This document shows positions 25,409-33,565 of a stretch of DNA of 64,000 nucleotides, in pieces. How positions within the stretch are numbered: position 1 is the first letter of the stretch; every line of letters starts with the position of its first letter. The stretch lies in NCBI GenBank assembly GCA_964512985.1, contig CAZELI010000009.1, positions 7,778 to 71,777 of the forward strand. The letters are read 5' to 3'. The DNA is from CAYPGT01 sp964512985. GTDB lineage: Bacteria > Cyanobacteriota > Vampirovibrionia > LMEP-6097. The position numbers and the translations under genes are program-made. The notes beneath the pieces are model-generated. The model had not been told where the DNA came from, made no database searches, and saw only the letters and a list, made by a program, of their open reading frames with translations.

Positions 25409-27067
25409 ATGACCTACGAACCATTATTTTTAAAATACCGACCACAGAAGCTTAGTGATGTTTTAGGGCAAGATTCTGTTAAAGAAACCCTGATTAATGC
25501 AATTCAGAATAATAAGATAGTTCATGCTTACCTCTTAACAGGTCCTAGGGGCTCTGGTAAGACCAGTACAGCAAGAATTATTGCTAAGTCGCTTAATTGT
25601 AATAATTCCGCAGACGCTAAATCTCCGACTATTAGTCCGTGTGGTGTTTGTGAGAGTTGTGTAAGTATTACTAACTCTTCAAGCATAGATGTAACAGAAA
25701 TGGATGCAGCTTCGCATGGTGGTGTGGAAGATGCACGACAGCTTATTGAAAGAGTTAATTTAGCGAGTGTTGCTGGTAAGTATAGAATCTATATTATAGA
25801 TGAAGTGCATATGCTAAGTAAGGATGCCTTCAATGCATTATTGAAGACTATAGAAGAACCTCCTGCGAATGTGATTTTTATATTAGCTACTACTGAAGTA
25901 GATAAGGTTCCTAAGACTATTGCCAGTCGCTGTCAGCAACTGAAGTTCAAACCTATCTCTATTAATGACTCTCTGGCACGTCTTAAATATGTTGCAGCAG
26001 AAGAGAATATAAGAATAGATGAAGCTGCTTTGAAGTTAATTGCTGAACATTCTGATGGAGCAATGCGTGATGCTTTAAGTTTATTTGATCAACTCAGTGT
26101 CTTCTCTGATGAGAATTCCTCTATTGATGAAAACAAGGTTCTAGAAATACTTGGCGCTGTACCAAGCGATGAGCTAAATGAAATATGCAAACATATTCTA
26201 GTTAGAAATACGACGGAACTTTGTAATAAATTAGATGAGTTAGTTATTCGTGGTAAAGAACCTATTAGCATTACTAAGGAGCTAGCTGATCATTTATTAA
26301 CTTTACTGGAGAAGCTTTCTAGCAAAGCGATGGATACTAAGTTTCAAGATCTAATTAATTTATGTAAAGAAAATAATATTGAGAATTTTGAGTTGGTGCA
26401 AATCATCGACTCTCTGTCAGAGCTGGAAATCCGTTTAAAACAAAGTACTCAGAATAAAAACATACTTAAGGCATGGCTTATTAAAATTGCTCATAGGGCA
26501 GATATATTAGTAATAAAAGATTTATTAGCAAGAGTTGAGAAGTTGGAAGCTGGTTCAATGCCAACTCTACGACAAGCTTCAATTAATCATGAAAGAGTTG
26601 CTATAAGCAGTCCAAGCTTAAAACCACGAGTTGAAAGTTCAACGTTTAATGTTCAATCTTCAGCCTTCCAGAAACCACAATCGAATTCTTCATCAGATAT
26701 TAATGAAATTCAAATATCAAGATCAGTAAATATTACGCATTCAGAATTTAGCTCTGAAGTACCTGTAACGTTAAGTGTAGAACGTTCAGCTTTAAGTGGT
26801 ACTTCAAATGATTTCCTTGATCATCTTTCTCCTGGTTCTAAGGGAATGTTAATCAGTAGTCAAGCACAATTAATAGATATTACTGATGGTATTGCTTTAA
26901 TGAAAATGCCTGATAAATTTAAATTCCTCAAGTCTAAACTCGAATCAAGATCTGATGAATTGATATCTGCTATTCAAAAATCATCAGGTCAAGAACTTAA
27001 GTCATTGAATATAGAAGTGGTAGCACTTGATGATATGCCAGCGTTAAGTCCCAGGCAAAGCAGCTGA
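25409..27067 (+). CDS. dnaX: DNA polymerase III gamma/tau subunit (frame-0 product)
   Basis: AAA+ clamp-loader subunit. Walker A LTGPRGSGKTS is at 43-53, zinc-binding cysteines follow (C64 and the CGVCESC pair), then Walker B IYIIDEVHML and the arginine-finger SRCQ. Frame 0 ends at a TGA (27065-27067) after 552 codons. The conserved DnaX C-terminal ending lies just downstream in the +1 frame (27054-27272). The frame change would fall at CCC-AGG-C (27050-27056). The linker holds two low-complexity segments (about residues 408-416 and 453-462) encoded by GTTCAACG-type repeats. Either a programmed frameshift or an indel. Confidence 0.93.
   Translation: MTYEPLFLKYRPQKLSDVLGQDSVKETLINAIQNNKIVHAYLLTGPRGSGKTSTARIIAKSLNCNNSADAKSPTISPCGVCESCVSITNSSSIDVTEMDAASHGGVEDARQLIERVNLASVAGKYRIYIIDEVHMLSKDAFNALLKTIEEPPANVIFILATTEVDKVPKTIASRCQQLKFKPISINDSLARLKYVAAEENIRIDEAALKLIAEHSDGAMRDALSLFDQLSVFSDENSSIDENKVLEILGAVPSDELNEICKHILVRNTTELCNKLDELVIRGKEPISITKELADHLLTLLEKLSSKAMDTKFQDLINLCKENNIENFELVQIIDSLSELEIRLKQSTQNKNILKAWLIKIAHRADILVIKDLLARVEKLEAGSMPTLRQASINHERVAISSPSLKPRVESSTFNVQSSAFQKPQSNSSSDINEIQISRSVNITHSEFSSEVPVTLSVERSALSGTSNDFLDHLSPGSKGMLISSQAQLIDITDGIALMKMPDKFKFLKSKLESRSDELISAIQKSSGQELKSLNIEVVALDDMPALSPRQSS
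27050..27056 (+). other. Candidate +1 frameshift site in dnaX
   Basis: In frame 0 this reads CCC-AGG-C, five codons before the TGA. Slippage of tRNA-Pro from CCC to CCA would enter the frame that continues GGC AAA GCA to the conserved C-terminus. The layout resembles the yeast Ty1 CTT-AGG-C +1 site. No stimulatory structure was verified. Confidence 0.4.
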
Positions 27068-27272
27068 TATAGAAGTTTCTGTTAAACAAGAGAATCCTTT
27101 AGATGGTTTAGTAGTAAGTAGCTCAAATGAACTTATTGCTAATGATGAAGCTTTAATTAGCTCTCGTAAAGATGATGTTGAATCTGCTATCAAGACTAGA
27201 ACTAAATTAGATGAAGTTGTTGAAGCGGGCTTGAATATATTTGGCGGCAGAATAATTAACTCTGGCTCTTAA
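27054..27272 (+). CDS. dnaX: dnaX C-terminal extension in +1 frame
   Basis: An open frame of ~72 codons without its own start, beginning GKAADIEVSVKQENPLDG and ending LDEVVEAGLNIFGGR plus five residues. The last part resembles the usual DnaX/tau ending (a short helix, then a xxxxFGGxx strand). With the frame-0 part it would give a ~620-residue protein. It overlaps the convergent ABC ATPase stop by about 4 bp. Confidence 0.6.
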   Translation, partial: GKAADIEVSVKQENPLDGLVVSSSNELIANDEALISSRKDDVESAIKTRTKLDEVVEAGLNIFGGRIINSGS

Positions 27273-27991
27273 TGCTGCACTACCATCGGACCCTTAACTA
27301 ATCCTTCTCGAAACTGTGTTGCATATGGATTGTCGTTTTTAGGGTTGAATAGCTCTTCTGGAGTGCCTTCCCAGACTAGATGAGTGTCATACAACATGGC
27401 AACTTTAGTGCAAGCACGTTTAATCGTAGAGGCTTGATGTGTAACTAAGATACTTGCAGCTTTCGTTTGCTCTTGTAATGTAACGATTAAATCTTCAATA
27501 ATAGTACTGGCTACTGGGTCTAATCCTGCCGTCGGTTCGTCATAAAGAATTATTTCTGGATCATTAACGACTGCTCTAGCGAAGCTAACCCTTTTTTTCA
27601 TACCACCAGATAGTTCGCTGGGAAATTTATCTTCTATACCAGGCAATCCTACTAGGCTAAGTCTTTCTGAGACTACTCTGGAAATTTCAAACTCTGGTAA
27701 AGCTACTTTTATATCTTTACTAACTCTTAGTGGAAAACTAACATTGTCAGCTATATTCATAGAATCAAATAAGGCTGAATATTGAAACGCCATACCAATT
27801 TTATCTGAGCCGAGTTCAATTTGACCTGAATCGGCAGGTTCAAGACCTGCAACTATTTTTAGAAGAGTGCTTTTACCACAACCTGAGAAACCTATCAAGG
27901 CTAAAACCTCTCCTTTTTTAACTTGAAGATTGATACCGTCTAATACTTTATTAGAGTTAAATGATTTTGATAGATTGCTAATTTTTATCAT
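27269..27991 (-). CDS. MlaF-like ABC transporter ATP-binding protein
   Basis: ATPase of the Mla/Ttg2-type phospholipid transport family that keeps outer-membrane lipid asymmetry. Walker A GFSGCGKST, Q-loop FQYSALFDSM, signature LSGGMKKRV, Walker B IILYDEPTAGLDP and VTHQ are intact. The FDSM motif after the Q-loop is typical of MlaF rather than amino-acid importers. The ATG at 27991 (MIKISNLSKSF) fits the family; an ORF start at 28042 would run through the divergent promoter. No mlaE/mlaD lies beside it. Confidence 0.87.
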   Translation of the reverse strand: MIKISNLSKSFNSNKVLDGINLQVKKGEVLALIGFSGCGKSTLLKIVAGLEPADSGQIELGSDKIGMAFQYSALFDSMNIADNVSFPLRVSKDIKVALPEFEISRVVSERLSLVGLPGIEDKFPSELSGGMKKRVSFARAVVNDPEIILYDEPTAGLDPVASTIIEDLIVTLQEQTKAASILVTHQASTIKRACTKVAMLYDTHLVWEGTPEELFNPKNDNPYATQFREGLVKGPMVVQH

Positions 27992-28002
27992 TATGGAGTG
28001 CT

Positions 28003-28013
28003 TATAGTATACT
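28003..28013. promoter_or_regulatory. Overlapping divergent -10 boxes (mlaF-like / mrdA)
   Basis: AGTATACT is its own complement. It supplies TATACT at 28008-28013 for the plus-strand PBP2 gene (12 nt before ATG) and TATACT at 28011-28006 for the minus-strand ABC gene (14 nt before ATG). The two promoters share bases and should exclude each other. Confidence 0.45.
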
Positions 28014-28025
28014 GTATTTCGTAAT

Positions 28026-29801
28026 ATGCTCAATAAAAGCAATATACTTTACTATTTTACCTTTGTTTTACTCGGATTTTTAGGTCTAAGATTATTTCAG
28101 CTGCAAATTATAGAATATAGTAAGTATAAAACTTTAGCCAAGAATAATACTACTAGAACCGCTATTACCAGGGCTCCTAGAGGAATAATATATGATCGTC
28201 ACGGTGAGATACTGGCGACAAGTAAGCAGTCATTAAGTGTGATTGTATTTCCTGCTATTTTAAGAAAACATCAGGATAAGGTATTGGTTGCTAAAACTCT
28301 ATCCAATTTTATAGCAACTCCATATGAAGAGTTGCTGAAACTCTTTGAGGATATGGATCCTACTACTCCCTTACCGATTACTTTGGATAATGATGTTGCT
28401 ATTGAAGCTGCTATTAAGATTTTTGAGAATCAAGAGTCATTACCAGGAATTGCTGTTGAGAAACAGGCTACTAGATACTATCCTCATAATGAAGTTGCTG
28501 CACATGTACTGGGTTTTGTAGGGCAAGCGAATAATGAAGAGTTGAAATTGGGGCGCGAGCTAGGGCTTGGTTTAGGAGATATTGTTGGTAAAGAGGGATT
28601 AGAAAAAGTCTATGACTCTATATTACAAGGTACTAAAGGTGAGGCTAGAGTGTCTGTTGATCGATATGGTCGCGGTCTTCAAGAAGGATCTAATAGTAAA
28701 AAAATTATCAAAGAAGCAGTTAAAGGTACTGATATTCATCTAACCATAGATATAAATTTGCAGAAAGCAGCTTATGAAGCTCTTAAGGATATGCAAGGTG
28801 CTGCAGTAGTCTTGAATCCTAAAAACGGTGAGATTTATGCTCTGGTAAGCACGCCAAGCTTTGATCCTAATATTTTCACTAAACCCGTACCGCCAGATGT
28901 TTATAGCAAGCTACTTAGTCATAAGGTGTTTGTTAATAGAGCCATATCTGCATACCCACCTGGAAGTATTTGGAAGCCTATTACTTCTCTTGCAGCTTTA
29001 GAACATGGTGTTATTAATGAAACTGAACATTTAAGAGTTAGTGGTAGTGTTTATTTCGGTGGTTTTAAGTTTGGTGATTGGACTAGTAAAGAAGATTCGA
29101 TGAATATCGTTCAAGCTTTAGCATGGTCTCGTAATACTTTCTTTTATCAGGTAGCTAAACGTATGCAACCAGAATGGATTGCTGATACTGGACGTAAGTT
29201 TGGAGCTGGTTCTAAGACTGGTGTTGAATTGTTTGGTGAATCTGCTGGTGTAGTGCCTGATCCTGAATGGAAGAAAAAATACGTCAAGGAACCTTGGTTT
29301 CCTGGTAATACTTTACACTTGGCTATAGGACAGAGTTTCTTAATGCTTACTCCAATACAAGCTGCCAAGTTTATTTCAGGAATAGCAAATAAAGGTTATT
29401 CAGCTCAGCCGCATTTAATTAAAAATCCAACTAAGGAGAGATTAATTCCTATCACAGGTTTCTCGCAATCCACTTATGATATTGTTCGTAAAGGATTAGA
29501 GACTTGTATAGATTCAGGTACTGGACAAGCTTCTAAGTTTACTGAGTTTAAGGTTGCTGGTAAAACTGGTTCTGCAGAAGTTAAGGGTTATGCTCATACT
29601 ACTCATGGTTGGTTTGCTTCATATGCACCAGCTGATGATCCTGAGATCGTAGTAGCAGTGTTTGCGGAGGGTGCTGGTCACGGTGGTAGTGTTGCTGCTC
29701 CTGTTGCTAAGAAGATTTACGAAGTTTGGTATGCCAAGAAAATGGGGACCTTTAAGCCAGAACAAGAAAATAAAGAAGAAACTAAAGAACCTAAAAATTA
29801 A
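28026..29801 (+). CDS. mrdA: Penicillin-binding protein 2 (elongasome transpeptidase)
   Basis: Class B PBP that cross-links peptidoglycan during cell elongation with RodA (30861-32156). One N-terminal membrane anchor (residues ~7-28), a PBP dimer region (TAITRAPRGIIYDRHG) and the transpeptidase motifs SIWK (Ser314), SRN (368-370) and KTG (513-515). Length 591 aa and a Lys/Glu-rich tail are normal. The mrdA / M23 / rodA neighbourhood suggests a wall-elongation cluster, though rodA is on the opposite strand. Confidence 0.95.
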   Translation: MLNKSNILYYFTFVLLGFLGLRLFQLQIIEYSKYKTLAKNNTTRTAITRAPRGIIYDRHGEILATSKQSLSVIVFPAILRKHQDKVLVAKTLSNFIATPYEELLKLFEDMDPTTPLPITLDNDVAIEAAIKIFENQESLPGIAVEKQATRYYPHNEVAAHVLGFVGQANNEELKLGRELGLGLGDIVGKEGLEKVYDSILQGTKGEARVSVDRYGRGLQEGSNSKKIIKEAVKGTDIHLTIDINLQKAAYEALKDMQGAAVVLNPKNGEIYALVSTPSFDPNIFTKPVPPDVYSKLLSHKVFVNRAISAYPPGSIWKPITSLAALEHGVINETEHLRVSGSVYFGGFKFGDWTSKEDSMNIVQALAWSRNTFFYQVAKRMQPEWIADTGRKFGAGSKTGVELFGESAGVVPDPEWKKKYVKEPWFPGNTLHLAIGQSFLMLTPIQAAKFISGIANKGYSAQPHLIKNPTKERLIPITGFSQSTYDIVRKGLETCIDSGTGQASKFTEFKVAGKTGSAEVKGYAHTTHGWFASYAPADDPEIVVAVFAEGAGHGGSVAAPVAKKIYEVWYAKKMGTFKPEQENKEETKEPKN

Positions 29802-29815
29802 GAGAACCTATATTT

Positions 29816-29919
29816 CGTCATCCTGAGGAGGGCGAAGCCCGACGTAAGGATCCACTATTTAAAAACTCGTAGTAAGTGGATCCTTACGTCGCAACCTGCG
29901 GTTGCTCCTCAGGATGACG
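29816..29919. repeat. Palindromic repeat, family A (copy 4)
   Basis: CGTCATCCTGAGGAGGGCGAAGCCCGACG on the left, with a GCAACC-TGC-GGTTGC tip on the right (minus-strand reading). It is preceded by AGAGAACC, the outer flank also seen at 21821. It fills the mrdA-M23 gap. Confidence 0.85.
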
Positions 29920-29944
29920 ATGCTCTTCTGCTTATAGACTAGTG

Positions 29945-29950
29945 TATAAT
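29945..29950 (+). promoter_or_regulatory. -10 box of the M23 lipoprotein gene (leaderless)
   Basis: TG-TATAAT, 8 nt before the ATG at 29959. Confidence 0.5.
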
Positions 29951-29958
29951 TGAGACAT

Positions 29959-30864
29959 ATGACTAATATTCGTTTGTTTAGATTACTATCTTTGGTTTTA
30001 ATTCCGGCTTTAATGCTTTCATCTTGCTTTGCAACTGAGCCTACTAGTTGCGAAGCTCCTAAAACTGAAGTTGTTAAAGCAGAAATACCAGCTCTCAGCG
30101 TAGATCGTTTGAAGATTAAACAAGGAGAGTTCTTCCAAGTTGTAGTTAAGAATGCTACTAAAGCTCCTCGCGTCTGGTTTAATTCTAGAGAGTTTCCTGC
30201 TTATGAAATGACTAGTTCTAAGACTTACAGAATACTTGTTCCTGTAGAGAATATGACTAAACCAGGAAAGTATTCTATTCTTGCTAAGGCAGATGGCTGG
30301 GAAGAAAAAATACCAGTTGAAGTAGTTGATAACGGTAAGGGAGTATCTAAGATTACTTTAGATCCTGATAAAGCTGAGCTTTATCCTACTGAAAAAGAAC
30401 TTAATGCTGTAGGTCATAATTTACATCTCGCAACAGACCATAAACTTTGGAAAGGTAAGTTTGTTTATCCATCTAAAGCATCACGCTCAAGCCCTTTTGG
30501 GGTGAAACGTTCTTATAATGGTGGACCAATAGATAGTTATCATAAAGGATTGGACTTCGCTGGTAATATGGGCTCGCCTGTTTATGCACCTGCTGATGGC
30601 AAAGTATCACTTACTGGTTACGAGAAAGATGGATTTGTGGTTCATGGTAATACTATTATTCTAGATCACGGTCAGAGTGTGACTTCTATCTATATGCATT
30701 TAAGTAAGATTGATGTAAAAGAAGGTCAAGAAGTTAAACAAGGCGATAAGATTGGAGAGGTAGGACATACTGGTATTTCTACTGGTCCACATCTTCACTG
30801 GGGAGTATATCTATCAGGGATTAGTACTGAGCCTGAGTTGTTTGTGAAACAAGAAGTTCTTTAG
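29959..30864 (+). CDS. M23 family metallopeptidase, predicted lipoprotein
   Basis: LytM-type zinc endopeptidase of the periplasm, likely a peptidoglycan hydrolase or an activator. The N-terminus is a lipoprotein signal peptide with the lipobox LSSC. A ~130-residue beta-rich region follows (SVDRLKIKQGEFFQVVVKNA). The C-terminal M23 domain has the zinc ligands in SYHKGLDFAG (His, Asp) and HLHWGVYL (HxH), plus SIYMHLSK. The ATG at 29959 is chosen because the TTG at 29950 overlaps the -10 box. It lies between mrdA and rodA, fitting a role in elongation. Confidence 0.92.
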   Translation: MTNIRLFRLLSLVLIPALMLSSCFATEPTSCEAPKTEVVKAEIPALSVDRLKIKQGEFFQVVVKNATKAPRVWFNSREFPAYEMTSSKTYRILVPVENMTKPGKYSILAKADGWEEKIPVEVVDNGKGVSKITLDPDKAELYPTEKELNAVGHNLHLATDHKLWKGKFVYPSKASRSSPFGVKRSYNGGPIDSYHKGLDFAGNMGSPVYAPADGKVSLTGYEKDGFVVHGNTIILDHGQSVTSIYMHLSKIDVKEGQEVKQGDKIGEVGHTGISTGPHLHWGVYLSGISTEPELFVKQEVL

Positions 30865-32156
30865 TTATACCTATAACTGTTATAACTCTTAGAGCTTTGC
30901 GAAGCTTTAATTACTAATGAGACTAAGAATAAATCTACTACTAGAGAACTACCTCCATAGCTGAAGAAAGGTAAAGGTACTCCTGTAATAGGCATCACAC
31001 TCAGGTTCATTCCGATGTTTACAAAGATATGAAAGAATAGCATCGAGAAAGTACCTATTGCCATTAGTGATTTGAATCTATCATCTGCTATCTTGGCTCT
31101 GTAAATAATTTTAATGCAAAGTATTCCATAGAGGATTAGAACTAAGGCTGAACCAACAAACCCAAATTCTTCACCAATAGTAGAGAAAATAAAGTCTGTA
31201 TGTTGCTCTGGTACAAAGTTTCCTTGTGTTAAGTCTCCATGCATCAAGCCTTGCCCAAACAAGCCACCACTACCAATGGCGTAGAGACTTTGAATAATAT
31301 GATATCCAGCACCAAGCGGATCTACATAAGGATCTAGAAAGATAGTTAGTCTTTTTTGTTGATATTCTTTGAGTAAGCCCCAAGCAATAGATTTAAAAAT
31401 TACTACTAGTAAATTACAAGTTATAAATCCAAAAATGGCGGAACTTGCCCAAGGAGATCTCCAAGCTTGATAGTAAATCACCGTAATTATAAACAATGCA
31501 GTGATGAAAACTAGAAATGGAGCTGTTATCGCAAAATCAATCTTACCGTGGTGATATGCAAATAATTTAAACCCAATAGAGCTTAATATAGCTGTAATTA
31601 AAGGTGATATAAGAATGAATAATTCCATTAATTTAGCACCAGCCCAAAACAACATGCCAAAACATATGGCTATGTATACAAGTGTGGTCCCTAGATCTGG
31701 CTGGATGAGAACTAATCCCGCAGGGATAGCAACAATGCAAAGAGTCTTTAATATATCCCAATACGTACGAATAGGATGCTTTGCGAGCCATGCAGCTAGA
31801 TAAATTATCAAACATATTTTAGCTATCTCACTGGGTTGAATGCTGATAGGTCCTAGTTTTAACCAGCGTTGCGAACCTAAGACAGAAGTTCCAGCAATTT
31901 TAAGGATTATAAGTAATCCAATATTTAGAAAGTAAATCACAGTTGCATAATTCTGAAAGAAACTCAGATCAAACAAACGATAAGAAAGAACTACTAAAAC
32001 TACAGCTACGAAAAAAAATATAACTTGTTTCATTAAGAAAGCACCTGAAGCGGCGCTAGAAAGAGCAAGTAAACCAACACAAAAAATACCCAATATTGTA
32101 AGCAGTAAATCCTTATCAGGAATGTTTCTTATGCGTTTAAAGAGATAATCAAGCAT
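30861..32156 (-). CDS. rodA: RodA-type SEDS peptidoglycan polymerase
   Basis: Multipass membrane glycosyltransferase that polymerises lipid II with PBP2. About ten membrane segments. Family signatures: PISIQPSEIAKI, VLIQPDLGTT, DPLGAGYHIIQSLYAIGSGG, FSTIGEEFGFVG and PLPFFSYGGSS. 431 aa, slightly longer than average owing to an extra hydrophobic stretch at ~185-255. It overlaps the M23 gene end by 4 bp. A TATAAT box 6 nt before its ATG (32163-32168) abuts a long inverted repeat. Confidence 0.95.
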   Translation of the reverse strand: MLDYLFKRIRNIPDKDLLLTILGIFCVGLLALSSAASGAFLMKQVIFFFVAVVLVVLSYRLFDLSFFQNYATVIYFLNIGLLIILKIAGTSVLGSQRWLKLGPISIQPSEIAKICLIIYLAAWLAKHPIRTYWDILKTLCIVAIPAGLVLIQPDLGTTLVYIAICFGMLFWAGAKLMELFILISPLITAILSSIGFKLFAYHHGKIDFAITAPFLVFITALFIITVIYYQAWRSPWASSAIFGFITCNLLVVIFKSIAWGLLKEYQQKRLTIFLDPYVDPLGAGYHIIQSLYAIGSGGLFGQGLMHGDLTQGNFVPEQHTDFIFSTIGEEFGFVGSALVLILYGILCIKIIYRAKIADDRFKSLMAIGTFSMLFFHIFVNIGMNLSVMPITGVPLPFFSYGGSSLVVDLFLVSLVIKASQSSKSYNSYRYN

Positions 32157-32167
32157 ATTTTAATTAT

Positions 32168-32262
32168 ACAGCCGCTGCGTGAAAGTGGACGATATTCAAA
32201 AAAATAACTTACTTCATCATGTGATTTATTTTGTTTGTTGTCCACTTTCACGCAGCGGCTGT
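32168..32262. repeat. Perfect 23-bp inverted repeat between rodA and ispG
   Basis: Arms 32168-32190 and 32240-32262 are exact complements around a 49-bp AT-rich loop. The left arm touches the rodA -10 box and the right arm ends 11 bp before the ispG -10 box, so the arms cover both putative -35 regions. No T-run follows. It is not one of the other repeat families. Confidence 0.9.
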
Positions 32263-32273
32263 GTATTACTTGC

Positions 32274-32279
32274 TAGAAT
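32274..32279 (+). promoter_or_regulatory. -10 box of ispG (leaderless)
   Basis: Extended -10 TGC-TAGAAT, 8 nt before the ATG at 32288. It decides that start over the upstream 32231. Confidence 0.5.
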
Positions 32280-32287
32280 ATATCACT

Positions 32288-33565
32288 ATGCAGGCACGTC
32301 GCCCAACTAAGCAAATACAAATCACCGACCAGCTTTGGATTGGTTCTGAGCATCCTATAGTAGTGCAGTCTATGACTAATACCAATACTGCTGATATCAA
32401 TAAATCAGCAGCTCAGGTGAAGCAGCTTTATTTAGCAGGTTCTTCTATGGTAAGACTTACTGTGAAGGATGAAGTTGGGGCTCAGGCTATTCCTGAGATT
32501 AATGCTTTACTTAAAGCTGAAGGCTTAGATATACCTTTAGTTGGTGACTTTCATTATAATGGTCATTTACTTCTAGCTAAGTATCCTAAGTGTGCAGAGA
32601 CCTTGGCTAAGTACAGAATTAATCCTGGTAATGTTGGTTATGGGGATAAGCATGATTATAACTTTGATACCATAATTCAAATAGCCAAAGCTAATAATAA
32701 AGCTGTGCGTATCGGTGTGAATTGGGGTTCTTTAGATCAGGATCTGCTTACTGAGTTTATGGAAAAGAATGCTAAAGGGCTTCTTCGTCATCCTGAGGAG
32801 GGCGAAGCCCGACGTCAGGATCCACTGCATTTTAAACAAGTAATGTACTTATCTATGCAAGAGAGTGCTTTGCGTTCTGCTGAACTTGCTATGCAAGCCG
32901 GTCTAGAAGCAGATCGTATTGTTATTAGTGTGAAGATGTCTGAAGTTCAAGACCTTATTAATATTTATCGAATAGTAGCTCAGTCTTGTGATTTCCCTCT
33001 ACATCTTGGTCTTACTGAAGCTGGTACTCCGATTAAGGGAATGATCTCAAGTGCAGCAGCTATGGCAATTTTATTACAAGAAGGAATTGGCGATACTATT
33101 CGTATGTCGCTCACGCCTAGCGCAGTTGGTGAGCTTAGTGACAGGACTCTAGAAGTAAGAGCATGTCAAGAGTTGCTTCAAGCTTTAGAATTGAACTACT
33201 TTAAACCTAGTGTTACTAGTTGCCCTGGTTGTGGACGTACTTCCAGTAGTTACTTTCAAGAGTTAGCAGAAGACATTAATTCACATATACAAGAACGCAT
33301 CAATGAATGGAAGCCACAATATCCTGGAGTGGAGAAGCTTAAGATAGCTGTGATGGGATGTATTGTTAATGGTCCCGGTGAATCTAAATATGCTGACATT
33401 GGTATAAGCTTGCCAGGAGATAATGAAGATCCGTCAGCGCCAGTATACATAGAAGGTAAGCTGCATAAGACTCTCAGGGGAGAGAATATTAGTGCTGAGT
33501 TTAAAGATATGCTTGATAACTATATTCAAGCAAGATTTGCTACCACGCTAATGACATCATCATGA
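32288..33565 (+). CDS. ispG: 4-hydroxy-3-methylbut-2-en-1-yl diphosphate synthase with repeat-derived insertion
   Basis: [4Fe-4S] enzyme of the MEP isoprenoid pathway. Motifs: VVQSMTNTNTADI, RINPGNVG, RIGVNWGSL, HLGLTEAGTPIKG and the cluster cysteines in SCPGCGRT and CIVNGPGE. Residues 167-180 (RHPEEGEARRQDPL) are the translation of a family-A palindromic half-unit. They replace or extend the loop between LTEFMEKN and HFKQVMYLSMQESAL. The reading frame is otherwise intact. From the ATG at 32288 it is 425 aa. It overlaps the convergent yebC 3' end by 40 bp. Confidence 0.95.
   Translation: MQARRPTKQIQITDQLWIGSEHPIVVQSMTNTNTADINKSAAQVKQLYLAGSSMVRLTVKDEVGAQAIPEINALLKAEGLDIPLVGDFHYNGHLLLAKYPKCAETLAKYRINPGNVGYGDKHDYNFDTIIQIAKANNKAVRIGVNWGSLDQDLLTEFMEKNAKGLLRHPEEGEARRQDPLHFKQVMYLSMQESALRSAELAMQAGLEADRIVISVKMSEVQDLINIYRIVAQSCDFPLHLGLTEAGTPIKGMISSAAAMAILLQEGIGDTIRMSLTPSAVGELSDRTLEVRACQELLQALELNYFKPSVTSCPGCGRTSSSYFQELAEDINSHIQERINEWKPQYPGVEKLKIAVMGCIVNGPGESKYADIGISLPGDNEDPSAPVYIEGKLHKTLRGENISAEFKDMLDNYIQARFATTLMTSS
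32786..32827. repeat. Family-A half repeat inside ispG
   Basis: CGTCATCCTGAGGAGGGCGA, then AGCCCGACGTCAGGATCCACT, matching the left half of the intergenic copy at 29816 with one base change (GTCAGG for GTAAGG). It is in frame and has no stop. Confidence 0.92.

Noticed and set aside
32231..32287. Upstream start extending ispG by 19 residues
   Set aside because: It would lie within the 23-bp inverted repeat and over the -10 box; the family starts near ATG 32288.
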